Source: CAJBVG01 sp943371425 (lineage in GTDB: Bacteria; Bacteroidota; Bacteroidia; Sphingobacteriales; Sphingobacteriaceae). Taken from it: a DNA stretch of 64,000 nucleotides. Location of the stretch: assembly GCA_943371425.1 (NCBI GenBank), contig CALRUR010000012.1:25171-89170 (forward strand). Reading direction: 5' to 3'. The notes under the pieces are model-generated. The model made no database searches and was not told the DNA's origin. It was given only the letters and a program-made list of their open reading frames with translations. Numbering within the stretch: position 1 is the first letter of the stretch; every line of letters begins with the position of its first letter. This document shows, piece after piece, positions 7,901 through 15,142 of the stretch. The position numbers and the translations under genes are program-made.

Positions 7901-8390
7901 TTTGACTACCAGTTCGAGTCAATCCCTCCTACTTTTACACTGGGTTTCCAAGCGGTTACCCATTTGAAATTTGAGAAAAAAAAGTCAATAGATATAAGGG
8001 TTTCGAGAGTTAGGTTCATTTACCCCACTCTCCGCTGAAAACTCAAAAACCCAGCTTTTGCTGGGTTTTTTTTTGTTAAAACTGTGCAAGAATGTACAAG
8101 AGTGAATAAAACTGTGCAATTTTTTTAAAAAAAGGGTAACCAGTGTTTGCACACTCTTATTCAAATTTGCACATGGCTTTTATTTTCTGGATTTTTTGTA
8201 GATGTCTATCAAATAACTACTTGAGAGGTTTTTCAGGAAATATATTATAAAATTAGGCATGAGTTCAAAGAAGACAAAATCTCCGAGGGTTCGATTATAA
8301 ATTTAAGATAAAATACAAATTTGGATTGTTTTTTAATCAAAAAAGCAACCCAAAATGGTCTTAAATCTGTAAAGTTTTTTTTGGACATGT
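7901..8390. repeat. Boundary repeat copy 2 (core plus extended end)
   Basis: Second copy of the module-boundary repeat. The core (7901-8037) is nearly identical to copies 1 and 3, including the 16-nt-loop hairpin CGAGAGT..ACTCTCCG (8004-8034). The left edge ATTTGACTACCAGT is shared with copy 3. The right extension (to about 8390) follows copy 1, with the same terminator, GGGTAACCAGTGTTTGCACA, two TTTGCACA repeats 20 bp apart (8146 and 8166), CTCCGAGGGTTCG and ATACAAATTTGGATTGTTTT. Two TGTGCAA motifs (8083 and 8113) point the other way. Copy 2 lacks the internal second GGTTTCCAACTGGTTACC block of copy 1. Confidence 0.88.
8045..8074. terminator. Bidirectional intrinsic terminator inside boundary repeat copy 2
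   Basis: The stem AAAAACCCAGC/GCTGGGTTTTT with a TTTT loop and a T-run to 8074 is the same hairpin as at 2205-2232. It would stop read-through from the transporter operon into the next module. Confidence 0.85.
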
Positions 8391-8424
8391 AAGGTTTTTG
8401 CAACTATGTCTGCTAGCGCTTTTT

Positions 8425-9936
8425 TCACATTTTTATATTCAACCATTTATTTGTCCCACCACAAAGCCAAATTGCTCTTAGTCCAAACTCTTTTAAAAGT
8501 TTTGCTCCATCTGCTGACCGTCCGCCTCCTTTACCACAAACTGTAACATATTGAAAATTCTTGTCGAGCTGTGAAATTTTACCTTTCAGTTCTTGAAGTG
8601 AAATATTCAAGGCATTTGGAATGTGTCCTTGTTCATATTCCTCTTTGCTTCTTACGTCAATGATTTGAATTTTTTTGTTCGATAGAAGTGCTTGTTTTAC
8701 TTCTTCCACTTCAATACATTCTTTGGTTATTTTTATTTGTTCGGGCATACGAAACTTGATTATAAATGAAGATGTAATTGTTAGTCCACCAATAAGAATA
8801 ATGGCGTATTCAATACCGAATAAGTCGGCTGTAACACCTGAAATTATGGCTCCAAAAGCATAGCCTAAATCTCTCCAAAGTCGGAATGTTCCAATACTTT
8901 CTGCTCTTTGGTTGGGACTTGTCGCTTGTGCGATAGTTGATAAAAATGTAGGATAAACCAATGCAGTGCCTAAACCTAAAATTGCAGAAATAGAAACTAA
9001 TACATAAAAGTCACTACTAAACGGAATAAGTAAAATTGCAATCCCCTGTAAAAGCATTCCCCAAAATAGCATTGCTTTTTTTGAGTAATTGTCAGACATT
9101 TTACCTGTAAAAAGTTGTCCGATACCCCAAACAGTTGGATAAACAGCAGTTATTATACCTATATTTGCATTGTCAAAGTTTAGCGACAAAAGAATTATTG
9201 GTAGCAAGCCCCATATCATTCCGTCATTCAAATTGTTTACAAGTCCTGCCTGTGTTACTGAACTTAATGTTTTGTTTTTGAAAGTTGTTTCTAAAAACAC
9301 ATTGTCAAGTTGTGTTGTATTGTCAGTGGCATTTTCTTTATGAACAAAAACTCTTGTGTCTTTTACCCAGAGTAAAGTTAAGACTAAGCCAATAATAGAG
9401 ATTAAAATTCCAATGTAAAATGGATAAGGTGTAATACCATAAGTATTAGCAATATAACCTGTTAAGAATGCAACTACGCCAACTGCAAAATATCCTGCAA
9501 ATTCATTTAAACCCATTGCAAATCCTCGATCTTTTTCACCAACTAAATCAATTTTCATTACTACTGTGCTACTCCAAGTCAGTCCTTGACTAATACCTAA
9601 AAGCATATTGGCAAAAATCACCCAATTCCAACTTGGTGCATATATGAGTATAAAGGGAATTGGAATAGCAATAAGCCAACCAAATAAAAGTAAATTCCTA
9701 CGTCCGAATTTATTCGCAAGTCGTCCTGTGAAATAGTTTGCAATGGCTTTGGTAAGACCGAATGCTGTAATGAATGATAGTATTGCTGTCTTTGAAGCTA
9801 CTCCAAACTCCAATTCTGCAAACTGCGGAAAAATAGTCCTTTCCATTCCTATCATTCCACCAACAAAAGCGTTTACAATTACTAAAATGGTAAATTGTTT
9901 CCAGTTTTCTTTTAGTCCAAGTTTTACATTTTCCAT
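8425..9936 (-). CDS. MFS transporter fused to a rhodanese domain
   Basis: A 503-residue fusion. Residues 1-400 have the twelve hydrophobic segments and the loop GRLANKFGRRNLL of a major facilitator transporter. Residues about 412-503 form a rhodanese-like domain with IIDVRSKEEYEQGHIPNA and an active-site Cys at 467 (TVCGKGGGRS). The cytoplasmic rhodanese would handle a persulfide or another thiophilic anion next to the transport pore. The gene is last in an ArsR-DUF302-DsrE-DsrE-MFS operon, with only 3 bp between it and the preceding gene. The transported species is unknown; sulfur oxyanion, sulfane sulfur and arsenic or antimony species are all open. Confidence 0.88.
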   Translation of the reverse strand: MENVKLGLKENWKQFTILVIVNAFVGGMIGMERTIFPQFAELEFGVASKTAILSFITAFGLTKAIANYFTGRLANKFGRRNLLLFGWLIAIPIPFILIYAPSWNWVIFANMLLGISQGLTWSSTVVMKIDLVGEKDRGFAMGLNEFAGYFAVGVVAFLTGYIANTYGITPYPFYIGILISIIGLVLTLLWVKDTRVFVHKENATDNTTQLDNVFLETTFKNKTLSSVTQAGLVNNLNDGMIWGLLPIILLSLNFDNANIGIITAVYPTVWGIGQLFTGKMSDNYSKKAMLFWGMLLQGIAILLIPFSSDFYVLVSISAILGLGTALVYPTFLSTIAQATSPNQRAESIGTFRLWRDLGYAFGAIISGVTADLFGIEYAIILIGGLTITSSFIIKFRMPEQIKITKECIEVEEVKQALLSNKKIQIIDVRSKEEYEQGHIPNALNISLQELKGKISQLDKNFQYVTVCGKGGGRSADGAKLLKEFGLRAIWLCGGTNKWLNIKM

Positions 9937-9939
9937 AAT

Positions 9940-10356
9940 TTAAAAAGTCAAGACAATTTTATTTTTTCGAACTAAATCATACAAATCACTCATTGAAGAA
10001 AATTTACAAACTTTTGGTTCATCATTATTTCGGCTTTGTAAGCAAGTGCCACAGCCTAAAATAGCACCCTTATTTTTTAGAAATTCATCTACCTGTTCTT
10101 GCAAATCTGTGTTTGATTTCACTAAACTATCCAATTCTACACCCTTTCCTAATAGAAAAATACTCACAGTATCTCCTTTGCTTTTAGAAAAGTTGGCGAA
10201 TCGTATTGCATTCCAAATTGTTTCTACATCGTTGGAATAAATAACTAAACCAATGGTTGTTGTTGATACTTTTTGATTAGAATTGTCAGCACATTGAGCT
10301 TGTAGTTTTATACTTGTTAAAAGCAATAAACTTAATATTATTACGTATTTTTTCAT
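9940..10356 (-). CDS. Secreted DsrE-like protein
   Basis: A 138-residue protein with a signal peptide (about 1-20, ending LQAQC) followed by a DsrE/DsrF-like alpha/beta domain. The central Cys-rich loop GCGTCLQSR (about 101-109) matches the sulfur-carrying Cys region of this family. It ends KIVLTF, like its neighbour at 10358-10711 (DKVLTF), so the two look like paralogues, one exported and one cytoplasmic. Family members bind and pass on sulfane sulfur. The first Cys after the signal peptide lies too close to a cleavage site to exclude a lipoprotein. Confidence 0.8.
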   Translation of the reverse strand: MKKYVIILSLLLLTSIKLQAQCADNSNQKVSTTTIGLVIYSNDVETIWNAIRFANFSKSKGDTVSIFLLGKGVELDSLVKSNTDLQEQVDEFLKNKGAILGCGTCLQSRNNDEPKVCKFSSMSDLYDLVRKNKIVLTF

Positions 10357-10357
10357 C

Positions 10358-10711
10358 TTAAAAAGTTAATACTTTGTCGCTAGTTATTATTTCGTTTGTT
10401 AGTTCTACCATCGAACTTATTTGAGCTTTTTCAACTAGTGTGATTTCTTTCAAACCTCGTGCGTCTAAACAACTACCACAAAGCAGAAGTCTTGTACCTT
10501 TGTTTGTAGAAAATTTTAGCATTCGTTCAATATTATAATATCCATTTGGCGTATTTTGATTAGGAATAGCACAATTTACACCATCAGCCATAAGGAATAC
10601 ACAAACTTCGTATTCTGGAAAGTCTTTGTTTATTTGGTTGGCAATTCGTAAAGCATTGTAAGCTTTTTCTGTTCCGTATGGTGCATCGTTTATTATGATT
10701 AGAGTTTTCAT
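10358..10711 (-). CDS. Cytoplasmic DsrE-family protein
   Basis: A 117-residue protein starting MKTLIIINDAPYGTEKAYNA, the typical first strand and helix of a DsrE-family fold. LLCGSCLDARGL (about 76-87) holds the candidate sulfur-carrying Cys residues. No signal peptide is seen. It lies 1 bp upstream of the exported paralogue and 6 bp downstream of the DUF302 gene, in the middle of the operon. A role as a sulfane-sulfur carrier between the DUF302 protein and the rhodanese domain is inferred from family and context. Confidence 0.85.
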   Translation of the reverse strand: MKTLIIINDAPYGTEKAYNALRIANQINKDFPEYEVCVFLMADGVNCAIPNQNTPNGYYNIERMLKFSTNKGTRLLLCGSCLDARGLKEITLVEKAQISSMVELTNEIITSDKVLTF

Positions 10712-10717
10712 ATTCTT

Positions 10718-11143
10718 TTATTTTAATGAGTTTACTATATCTTTTAGTGTATCAAAAAGTGAAGTTGCTTCTTGGTACATTTCTTTGTTTTCTTCAAATA
10801 TTTTTAGCAATAATTCCATATTCATAGTAGAAATGATTGTTTGGTCATCTTGCTCATATACTGAAATTCTGCAAGGCATAAATATTGAAAATTCAGGATT
10901 AGTGGTCAATATTTTTGAGGCCATTTTTGCTTGGCATACTTCGTAAATAAAAACATTTCGTTTTATTGGAAATCCTTTGCTTTCCATAATTTCATGGTAA
11001 ATATATTCCTTCAATAATGCGAAGTCATGAACATTACAAGCATCTTGCATTTTAGAGGCTATGTGACTTGCTTTTTTTTCACTTCTTACTTTTATAGTAA
11101 ACATTTCGAACATCTGCTTTGGTGTTGGACTTAGATTATCCAT
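10718..11143 (-). CDS. DUF302-domain protein
   Basis: A 141-residue protein. The DUF302 signature strands are clear: FIYEVCQAKMASKIL, then FMPCRISVYEQDDQT with the conserved Pro-Cys, then a C-terminal helix. No signal peptide or membrane segment is visible. The biochemical role of DUF302 is not known. Members are common beside sulfur- and thiol-related genes, which fits this operon. It starts 18 bp after the ArsR-type regulator. Confidence 0.82.
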   Translation of the reverse strand: MDNLSPTPKQMFEMFTIKVRSEKKASHIASKMQDACNVHDFALLKEYIYHEIMESKGFPIKRNVFIYEVCQAKMASKILTTNPEFSIFMPCRISVYEQDDQTIISTMNMELLLKIFEENKEMYQEATSLFDTLKDIVNSLK

Positions 11144-11161
11144 TCAATTTATTCTTTATAA

Positions 11162-11485
11162 TTAAGTTAATTTTTCTAATACTTTATTTTGCTTCTGAAG
11201 TGTGTCTATTAGAACCTCTCTCATAAGTCGACAAGCTTGAGCCACCTTTTTTGATGAAAGTGAAAAATAAATACATTGCCCTTCTCGTCTAGTTTTTAAA
11301 ATTCCTTTTTTTGTCATTACCGAAAGATGCTGAGAAAGGTTAGATTTAAGACCGCCTGTTATGTCCAAAATGTCTGTAAAACAAAGTTCTCTTTCTTGAA
11401 GAATATCAATTACTTCTATGCGTAACGGATGTCCGAGTGCTTTGCAAACATCTGCGTGTAGTTCAAAAATGTGTTTATCCGTCAT
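11162..11485 (-). CDS. ArsR/SmtB-family transcriptional repressor
   Basis: A 107-residue winged-helix repressor with ALGHPLRIEVIDIL at the start of the fold and the recognition helix LKSNLSQHLSVMTKKG. Four Cys are present (14, 35, 71, 85). C35 in ELCFTD is at the alpha-3 position used by metalloid- and persulfide-sensing members, and the others could be its partners. It is first in the operon with DUF302, two DsrE and MFS-rhodanese genes, and a perfect 13-bp inverted repeat straddles its -7 box. A thiol-reactive inducer such as sulfane sulfur or As(III)/Sb(III) is likely but not proven. Confidence 0.92.
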   Translation of the reverse strand: MTDKHIFELHADVCKALGHPLRIEVIDILQERELCFTDILDITGGLKSNLSQHLSVMTKKGILKTRREGQCIYFSLSSKKVAQACRLMREVLIDTLQKQNKVLEKLT

Positions 11486-11492
11486 TATCTAA

Positions 11493-11538
11493 TTGTTTAA
11501 TAGTTCACAAATATATAAACTATTAAACAACTACACAA
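11493..11538 (-). promoter_or_regulatory. ArsR-operon promoter with perfect inverted-repeat operator
   Basis: TTGTTTAATAGTT (11493-11505) and AACTATTAAACAA (11518-11530) are exact reverse complements with a 12-bp spacer. The minus-strand -7 box TATATTTG (11508-11515) lies inside the spacer. A TTG (complement of CAA at 11536-11538) is exactly 20 bp upstream, the usual -33 spacing in Bacteroidota. A bound repressor dimer would cover the core promoter. The repeat ends 7 bp before the ArsR start codon. Confidence 0.88.
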
Positions 11539-11606
11539 TTATTCTGATATTTAATCAATTCAATAAATTATAGACTATAGAATTTTTGAAATAATATTTT
11601 TTACAT

Positions 11607-11742
11607 TTGACTACCAGTAAGAGTCATTCCCTCCTACTTTTACACTGGGTTTCCAACTGGTTACCCATTTGAAAATTGAGAAAAAAAAGTCAATAGATAT
11701 AAGGGTTTCGAGAGTTAGGTTCATTTACCCCACTCTCCGCTG
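11607..11742. repeat. Boundary repeat copy 3 (core only, at the chromosome junction)
   Basis: The third copy starts ATTTGACTACCAGT, as copy 2 does. It runs through CCCTCCTACTTTTACACTGGG, the TTCCAACTGGTTACCC block (11651-11666), GTCAATAGATATAAGGGTTT and the CGAGAGT..ACTCTCCG hairpin (11708-11738), and stops after CGCTGA. The extended part found in copies 1 and 2 is absent; efp-side sequence follows at once. This makes it the likely remnant of the original host attachment site. Confidence 0.88.
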
Positions 11743-11747
11743 ATAAC

Positions 11748-11779
11748 AAAAAAGCGATACAAATTGTATCGCTTTTTTT
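11748..11779. terminator. Bidirectional intrinsic terminator between accessory array and efp
   Basis: AAGCGATAC (11752-11760) pairs with GTATCGCTT (11766-11774) over a 5-nt loop, with an A-tract before and a T-tract after. It differs from the terminators in copies 1 and 2, so it belongs to the chromosome side. It insulates efp from the accessory genes. Confidence 0.85.
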
Positions 11780-11836
11780 GTTTATTGCTGCTAATTAAAG
11801 GAATATTTAACATTCACCCTCATTCCCCTTTTTTAT

Positions 11837-11844
11837 TACCTTTG
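11837..11844 (+). promoter_or_regulatory. efp -7 box TACCTTTG
   Basis: An exact TAnnTTTG box 14 nt before the efp ATG gives a leader of roughly 10 nt. No TTG lies at the usual -33 distance. Confidence 0.6.
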
Positions 11845-11858
11845 ACAAAAAAAAACTA

Positions 11859-12413
11859 ATGGCTACTACATCCGAATTAAGCAAGAACTCCTTTATACGC
11901 TACAATAACGAATTATTAAAGGTAATTGAATACGATCATATTACTCCTGGTAAAGGAAACGCTATCTACTCTTTAAAATGTAGAAACGTAGAAACCGGCA
12001 AGCAAAGTGAAGTTCGTTTTCGCTCGGGTGAAAAAGTAGACATTATAAGAGTAGACGAGCATGAAATGCAATTCCTATACTCAGAAGGCGATTCATTAAT
12101 TTGCATGAATCAAGAAACCTATGATCAAATACCAGTACCTAATACTATTTTCGGCGAGGCTATTCAATTTTTAAAAGAAGGAATGATTTTAAAGATTCGT
12201 TTTGATGAAAATGAAAAACCTTTGGCTGGCGATTTACCAAAACACGTAGAATTAGAAACCATTTATACAGAAATGGGCGTGAAAGGCAAACTCTTTAAAG
12301 TGGCACAAGTAGAAGGCAACATAAATGTTCAGGTTCCTTTGTTTGTAGAAGTAGGCGATAAACTTAGAATTAATACCGAAACCGGTGAATACGTGGAGCG
12401 GATAATGAAATAA
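11859..12413 (+). CDS. efp: Elongation factor P, divergent domain III
   Basis: A 184-residue EF-P that relieves ribosome stalling at proline runs. The KOW-like domain I carries the tip loop TPGKGNA, with Lys32 at the site that is modified in many bacteria. Domain II is normal (VPNTIFGEAI). Domain III ends as usual (VPLFVEVGDKLRINTETGEYVERI), but the loop between GVKG (140-143) and QVPLF reads KLFKVAQVEGNINV. It is four residues shorter than usual and lacks the conserved GDT and KPAT motifs. The reading frame is clean. It could be a diverged paralogue, with a standard efp elsewhere in the genome. It is the first chromosomal gene next to the accessory array. Confidence 0.92.
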   Translation: MATTSELSKNSFIRYNNELLKVIEYDHITPGKGNAIYSLKCRNVETGKQSEVRFRSGEKVDIIRVDEHEMQFLYSEGDSLICMNQETYDQIPVPNTIFGEAIQFLKEGMILKIRFDENEKPLAGDLPKHVELETIYTEMGVKGKLFKVAQVEGNINVQVPLFVEVGDKLRINTETGEYVERIMK

Positions 12414-12419
12414 ATTATC

Positions 12420-13238
12420 TCACAACTTCCTATACACCATTCTCAACAACATTGGTTCGTCTGTAATATTATCTTTCCACCTCGTTTCTATGGTAGCTGG
12501 TAAACCTTGTTCATTGTAAGTATAAAACCATTTGGTTCCGTTTACAAACTCGGTTATGTTGTGCGAAGATAATGCCCTTTCTTCGGTCGCTTCGGTACCG
12601 AAATACGGCAATATTTCCATCTGAAATAAATGTGTTTGCATAACTTCCGGTTTTAATTGTGCATCGTACTTAAAGTAACGATATAGTTGTATGGTATCCT
12701 TTCCTTGGTAAAATGGATTGTTTGATACATCCATTACATGCATCGAATAGGCAATATCCCCCTTATCATTATAATAAAAGAAATAGTAATGCAAATTGCT
12801 ATCATTATAAAAGGAAACTACTCTGTTCTGTATATCGTACTGATAATTTATTTTAGATATTACTCTTGAAAATTGTATGGTTTCTTGACTGATTAACCTG
12901 CCAGCCACATCGTAATTCAAACGGATATCATGGTTAAACTGCGGGAAATTATGATCATCATATTTAATATTTACTAATTTATCTTGATCGTATTCGAAAA
13001 AATAATCGGAACTGCTATTGTTTATAGGATCTTGAGTTTTACGTTGAATAATATGATTCGAACTATCGTACAAATACTCTGCAATTAAGTTCTGATTGTA
13101 ATCGTACACTTTATCGATTACATAAATAGCATGCAAATTTGGATTAGGATTAGGCTGCTCAGCTTCTTCTTTATTACAAGCAATTACCGTAAGAAATAAA
13201 ATACCAATTAAATAGATGTGCAGAAATCTGTTTTTCAT
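12420..13238 (-). CDS. Hypothetical lipoprotein with YD-repeat-like strands
   Basis: A 272-residue protein from ATG 13236-13238; an in-frame ATG six codons upstream would add residues before the signal peptide. The lipobox LTVIAC gives an acylated Cys. The mature part is a run of short Tyr-rich strands such as EYLYDSSNH, FFEYDQDKL and FYTYNEQGLP, resembling YD or Rhs-type repeats, as in many Bacteroidota surface lipoproteins. No enzymatic motif was seen. It converges with efp, 6 bp between stop codons. Function unknown. Confidence 0.75.
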   Translation of the reverse strand: MKNRFLHIYLIGILFLTVIACNKEEAEQPNPNPNLHAIYVIDKVYDYNQNLIAEYLYDSSNHIIQRKTQDPINNSSSDYFFEYDQDKLVNIKYDDHNFPQFNHDIRLNYDVAGRLISQETIQFSRVISKINYQYDIQNRVVSFYNDSNLHYYFFYYNDKGDIAYSMHVMDVSNNPFYQGKDTIQLYRYFKYDAQLKPEVMQTHLFQMEILPYFGTEATEERALSSHNITEFVNGTKWFYTYNEQGLPATIETRWKDNITDEPMLLRMVYRKL

Positions 13239-13283
13239 ATGGATGGATGTTTCCATGAACTAAGCAATAATTATTCCAGAATC

Positions 13284-13374
13284 GTGTGCTCGTGTGCTCG
13301 TGTGTTCATGTGCTCGTTTGCTAGTGTGATGGTATAGCGGTCTAATGTCTAAAGACTAACTACTAAAGACTAAC
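13284..13374. repeat. Period-8 and period-7 short tandem arrays
   Basis: Six units of the octamer GTGTGCTC, with substitutions, span 13284-13331. About four units of the heptamer CTAAAGA/CTAACTA follow at 13348-13374. The heptamer array overlaps the end of arsC, whose last codons and stop come from it. Confidence 0.8.
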
Positions 13375-13958
13375 ATCATTTCGGCTGCGATTTCTTTGCT
13401 TCTTTCCAAATACTTCTCCTCCATTAGCTCTGTTCCATCGAAGGCTTTGGGATCATCGTATTTTACAGGTATTCTGATTTCTGCGCCGGCAATGTATGGG
13501 CAAGCTTCGTCTGCACTGTTGCAAGTGAGTATGGCTGCGAATTGTTGTGAGGGGTTAAAAGCATCATCGAATACCTTAGAGAAACCAATTATTGGCGCCT
13601 CATTTAAATCAAATTTTAAGGCATGTATGGCATTTTTTGTATTTGTTAAATTGATGCACTCAAAACCCTGCAAGGCCAATGTATCCAACACTTTTGGGAA
13701 CATAGCCGTGGCTTCTGTGCCGCCAGAATAACATTGTACATTAGGTATGTTGAAATAATGAGCCATGGTTTGTGCCCATACTTGGGCTAAGTGGCTGCGA
13801 CGAGAATTATGGGTGCAAATAAAATTTAATCGGATGGCTTCGCCCTTTTCTTTTTTCAATTTTATATAATCGATTAAAGGTTGCAACACCATTTCTCGTT
13901 CTTCAGAAATTTGCAATTCGGAAATTTCTTTGATTGTATTTTCTAACTTTTCAAACAT
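13356..13958 (-). CDS. arsC: Arsenate reductase, LMW-phosphatase type (thioredoxin-coupled)
   Basis: A 200-residue protein with the low-molecular-weight tyrosine phosphatase loop CTHNSRRS (48-55), preceded by an N-terminal extension of about 40 residues. Two more Cys, 146 and 153, are 7 apart in LTCNSADEACPYI, the spacing of the redox pair in thioredoxin-linked ArsC. Together with C48 they make the three-Cys relay that reduces arsenate to arsenite. It starts 2 bp after the ACR3 arsenite exporter gene. The last residues VFSS and the stop codon are encoded by a CTAAAGA heptamer array, so the gene has probably gained or changed its extreme C-terminus there. Confidence 0.88.
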   Translation of the reverse strand: MFEKLENTIKEISELQISEEREMVLQPLIDYIKLKKEKGEAIRLNFICTHNSRRSHLAQVWAQTMAHYFNIPNVQCYSGGTEATAMFPKVLDTLALQGFECINLTNTKNAIHALKFDLNEAPIIGFSKVFDDAFNPSQQFAAILTCNSADEACPYIAGAEIRIPVKYDDPKAFDGTELMEEKYLERSKEIAAEMMLVFSS

Positions 13959-13960
13959 GA

Positions 13961-15025
13961 TTAAACTGTTTTACTGAAATATTTTTTACGAAACCAAAAT
14001 GCTAAATTTACTAAGGCAATTAAAGCGGGCACTTCTACCAAGGGGCCTATAACCCCTGCAAATGCTTGCCCACTGTTAATCCCAAACACCCCAATGGCCA
14101 CTGCAATTGCCAATTCAAAATTATTACCTGTTGCGGTAAAGGCAATAGAGGTACTCTTCGAATAATCGGCTCCAAAATATTTACCGATGAAGAAACTTAC
14201 TACAAACATCAATATAAAATAAATAACTAATGGAATAGCAATGCGAACCACATCTAAAGGTATTTGAACTATTAACTCTCCCTTTAAACTAAACATCAAT
14301 ACAATAGTAAACAATAAGGCTACAAGGGTAATGGGCGAAATTACAGGTACATATTTTTTGTTAAACCACTCTTCTCCTTTTAAGGCTATTAAACTATATC
14401 TGCTGATGATGCCCAATGCAAATGGGATACCCAAATAAATGCCCACACTTTCGGCAATTTGTGCTATACTGATGTCGACTAAAAAGCCTTCATACCCGAA
14501 ATAAGGTGGAAGAACCGTAATAAACACATAAGCATACACACTGTACAGTAATACTTGGAATATACTGTTTAATGCAATTAATCCTGCTGCATACTCTCTG
14601 CTCCCATCGGCCAAATCGTTCCAAACTACTACCATGGCAATGCATCGTGCTAAGCCAATTAATATTACGCCGATCATGTATTCGGGGTAGCCTTGTAAGA
14701 ACAATAAGGCTAAAACAAACATCAGAATAGGTCCTACTATCCAGTTTAAAAACAAAGAGGCTCCAAGCACTTTGGTATTTTTAAACACCTCGCCCATTTG
14801 CTCGTATTTTACTTTTGCGAGTGGTGGATACATCATTAAAATTAAGCCAATAGCTAAAGGAATATTAGTAGTCCCGCTAGAAAAGGAATTGATAAAACCA
14901 GCACTTGAAGGGATGAAATATCCGATACCAACGCCCAATATCATGGCTAAAAATATCCAAAGTGTTAAAAATCGGTCTAAAAAGCTCAAACGCTTTCGCT
15001 CTACTACTGGTGCACAATGTTCCAT
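13961..15025 (-). CDS. acr3: ACR3-family arsenite efflux transporter
   Basis: A 354-residue inner-membrane protein with about ten hydrophobic segments and the ACR3 signatures MMYPPLAKVKYEQM, GLARCIAMVVVWNDLA (with the conserved Cys) and FTATGNNFELAIAVA. It exports arsenite produced by the ArsC encoded next. No arsR lies beside it. The ArsR gene at 11162 is in the accessory array and on the other side of efp. The promoter has a short inverted repeat (15037-15054) around its -7 box. Confidence 0.95.
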   Translation of the reverse strand: MEHCAPVVERKRLSFLDRFLTLWIFLAMILGVGIGYFIPSSAGFINSFSSGTTNIPLAIGLILMMYPPLAKVKYEQMGEVFKNTKVLGASLFLNWIVGPILMFVLALLFLQGYPEYMIGVILIGLARCIAMVVVWNDLADGSREYAAGLIALNSIFQVLLYSVYAYVFITVLPPYFGYEGFLVDISIAQIAESVGIYLGIPFALGIISRYSLIALKGEEWFNKKYVPVISPITLVALLFTIVLMFSLKGELIVQIPLDVVRIAIPLVIYFILMFVVSFFIGKYFGADYSKSTSIAFTATGNNFELAIAVAIGVFGINSGQAFAGVIGPLVEVPALIALVNLAFWFRKKYFSKTV

Positions 15026-15036
15026 GTTATATAATC

Positions 15037-15054
15037 TATCGCAAAAATACGATA
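15037..15054 (-). promoter_or_regulatory. ars promoter with inverted repeat around the -7 box
   Basis: TATCG (15037-15041) and CGATA (15050-15054) are separated by exactly 8 bp, and those 8 bp are the minus-strand -7 box TATTTTTG (15042-15049). The layout, dyad arms with the box in the spacer, is the same as at the ArsR operon, but the arms are only 5 bp. The box lies 16 nt before the acr3 ATG. Confidence 0.5.
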
Positions 15055-15142
15055 ATGATAATATACAAGGTTAAGAAATTATCAACAAATGATAAATAAT
15101 TGGATTGGAATTTAGGTTCTACATTTTTGTTATTATTGCAGT

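Noticed and set aside
7911..7935. tRNA T-arm-like sequence (GTTCGAGTC) in the boundary repeats, and a second (GGGTTCGAT) near 8288
   Set aside because: The flanking bases do not form a T-stem or acceptor stem, and the other arms are absent. It may be a decayed tRNA-type attachment site, but this cannot be shown here.
2061..11742. A classical integron
   Set aside because: No IntI gene is visible, the modules hold multi-gene operons, and the repeats are far longer than attC sites and lack their paired R boxes.
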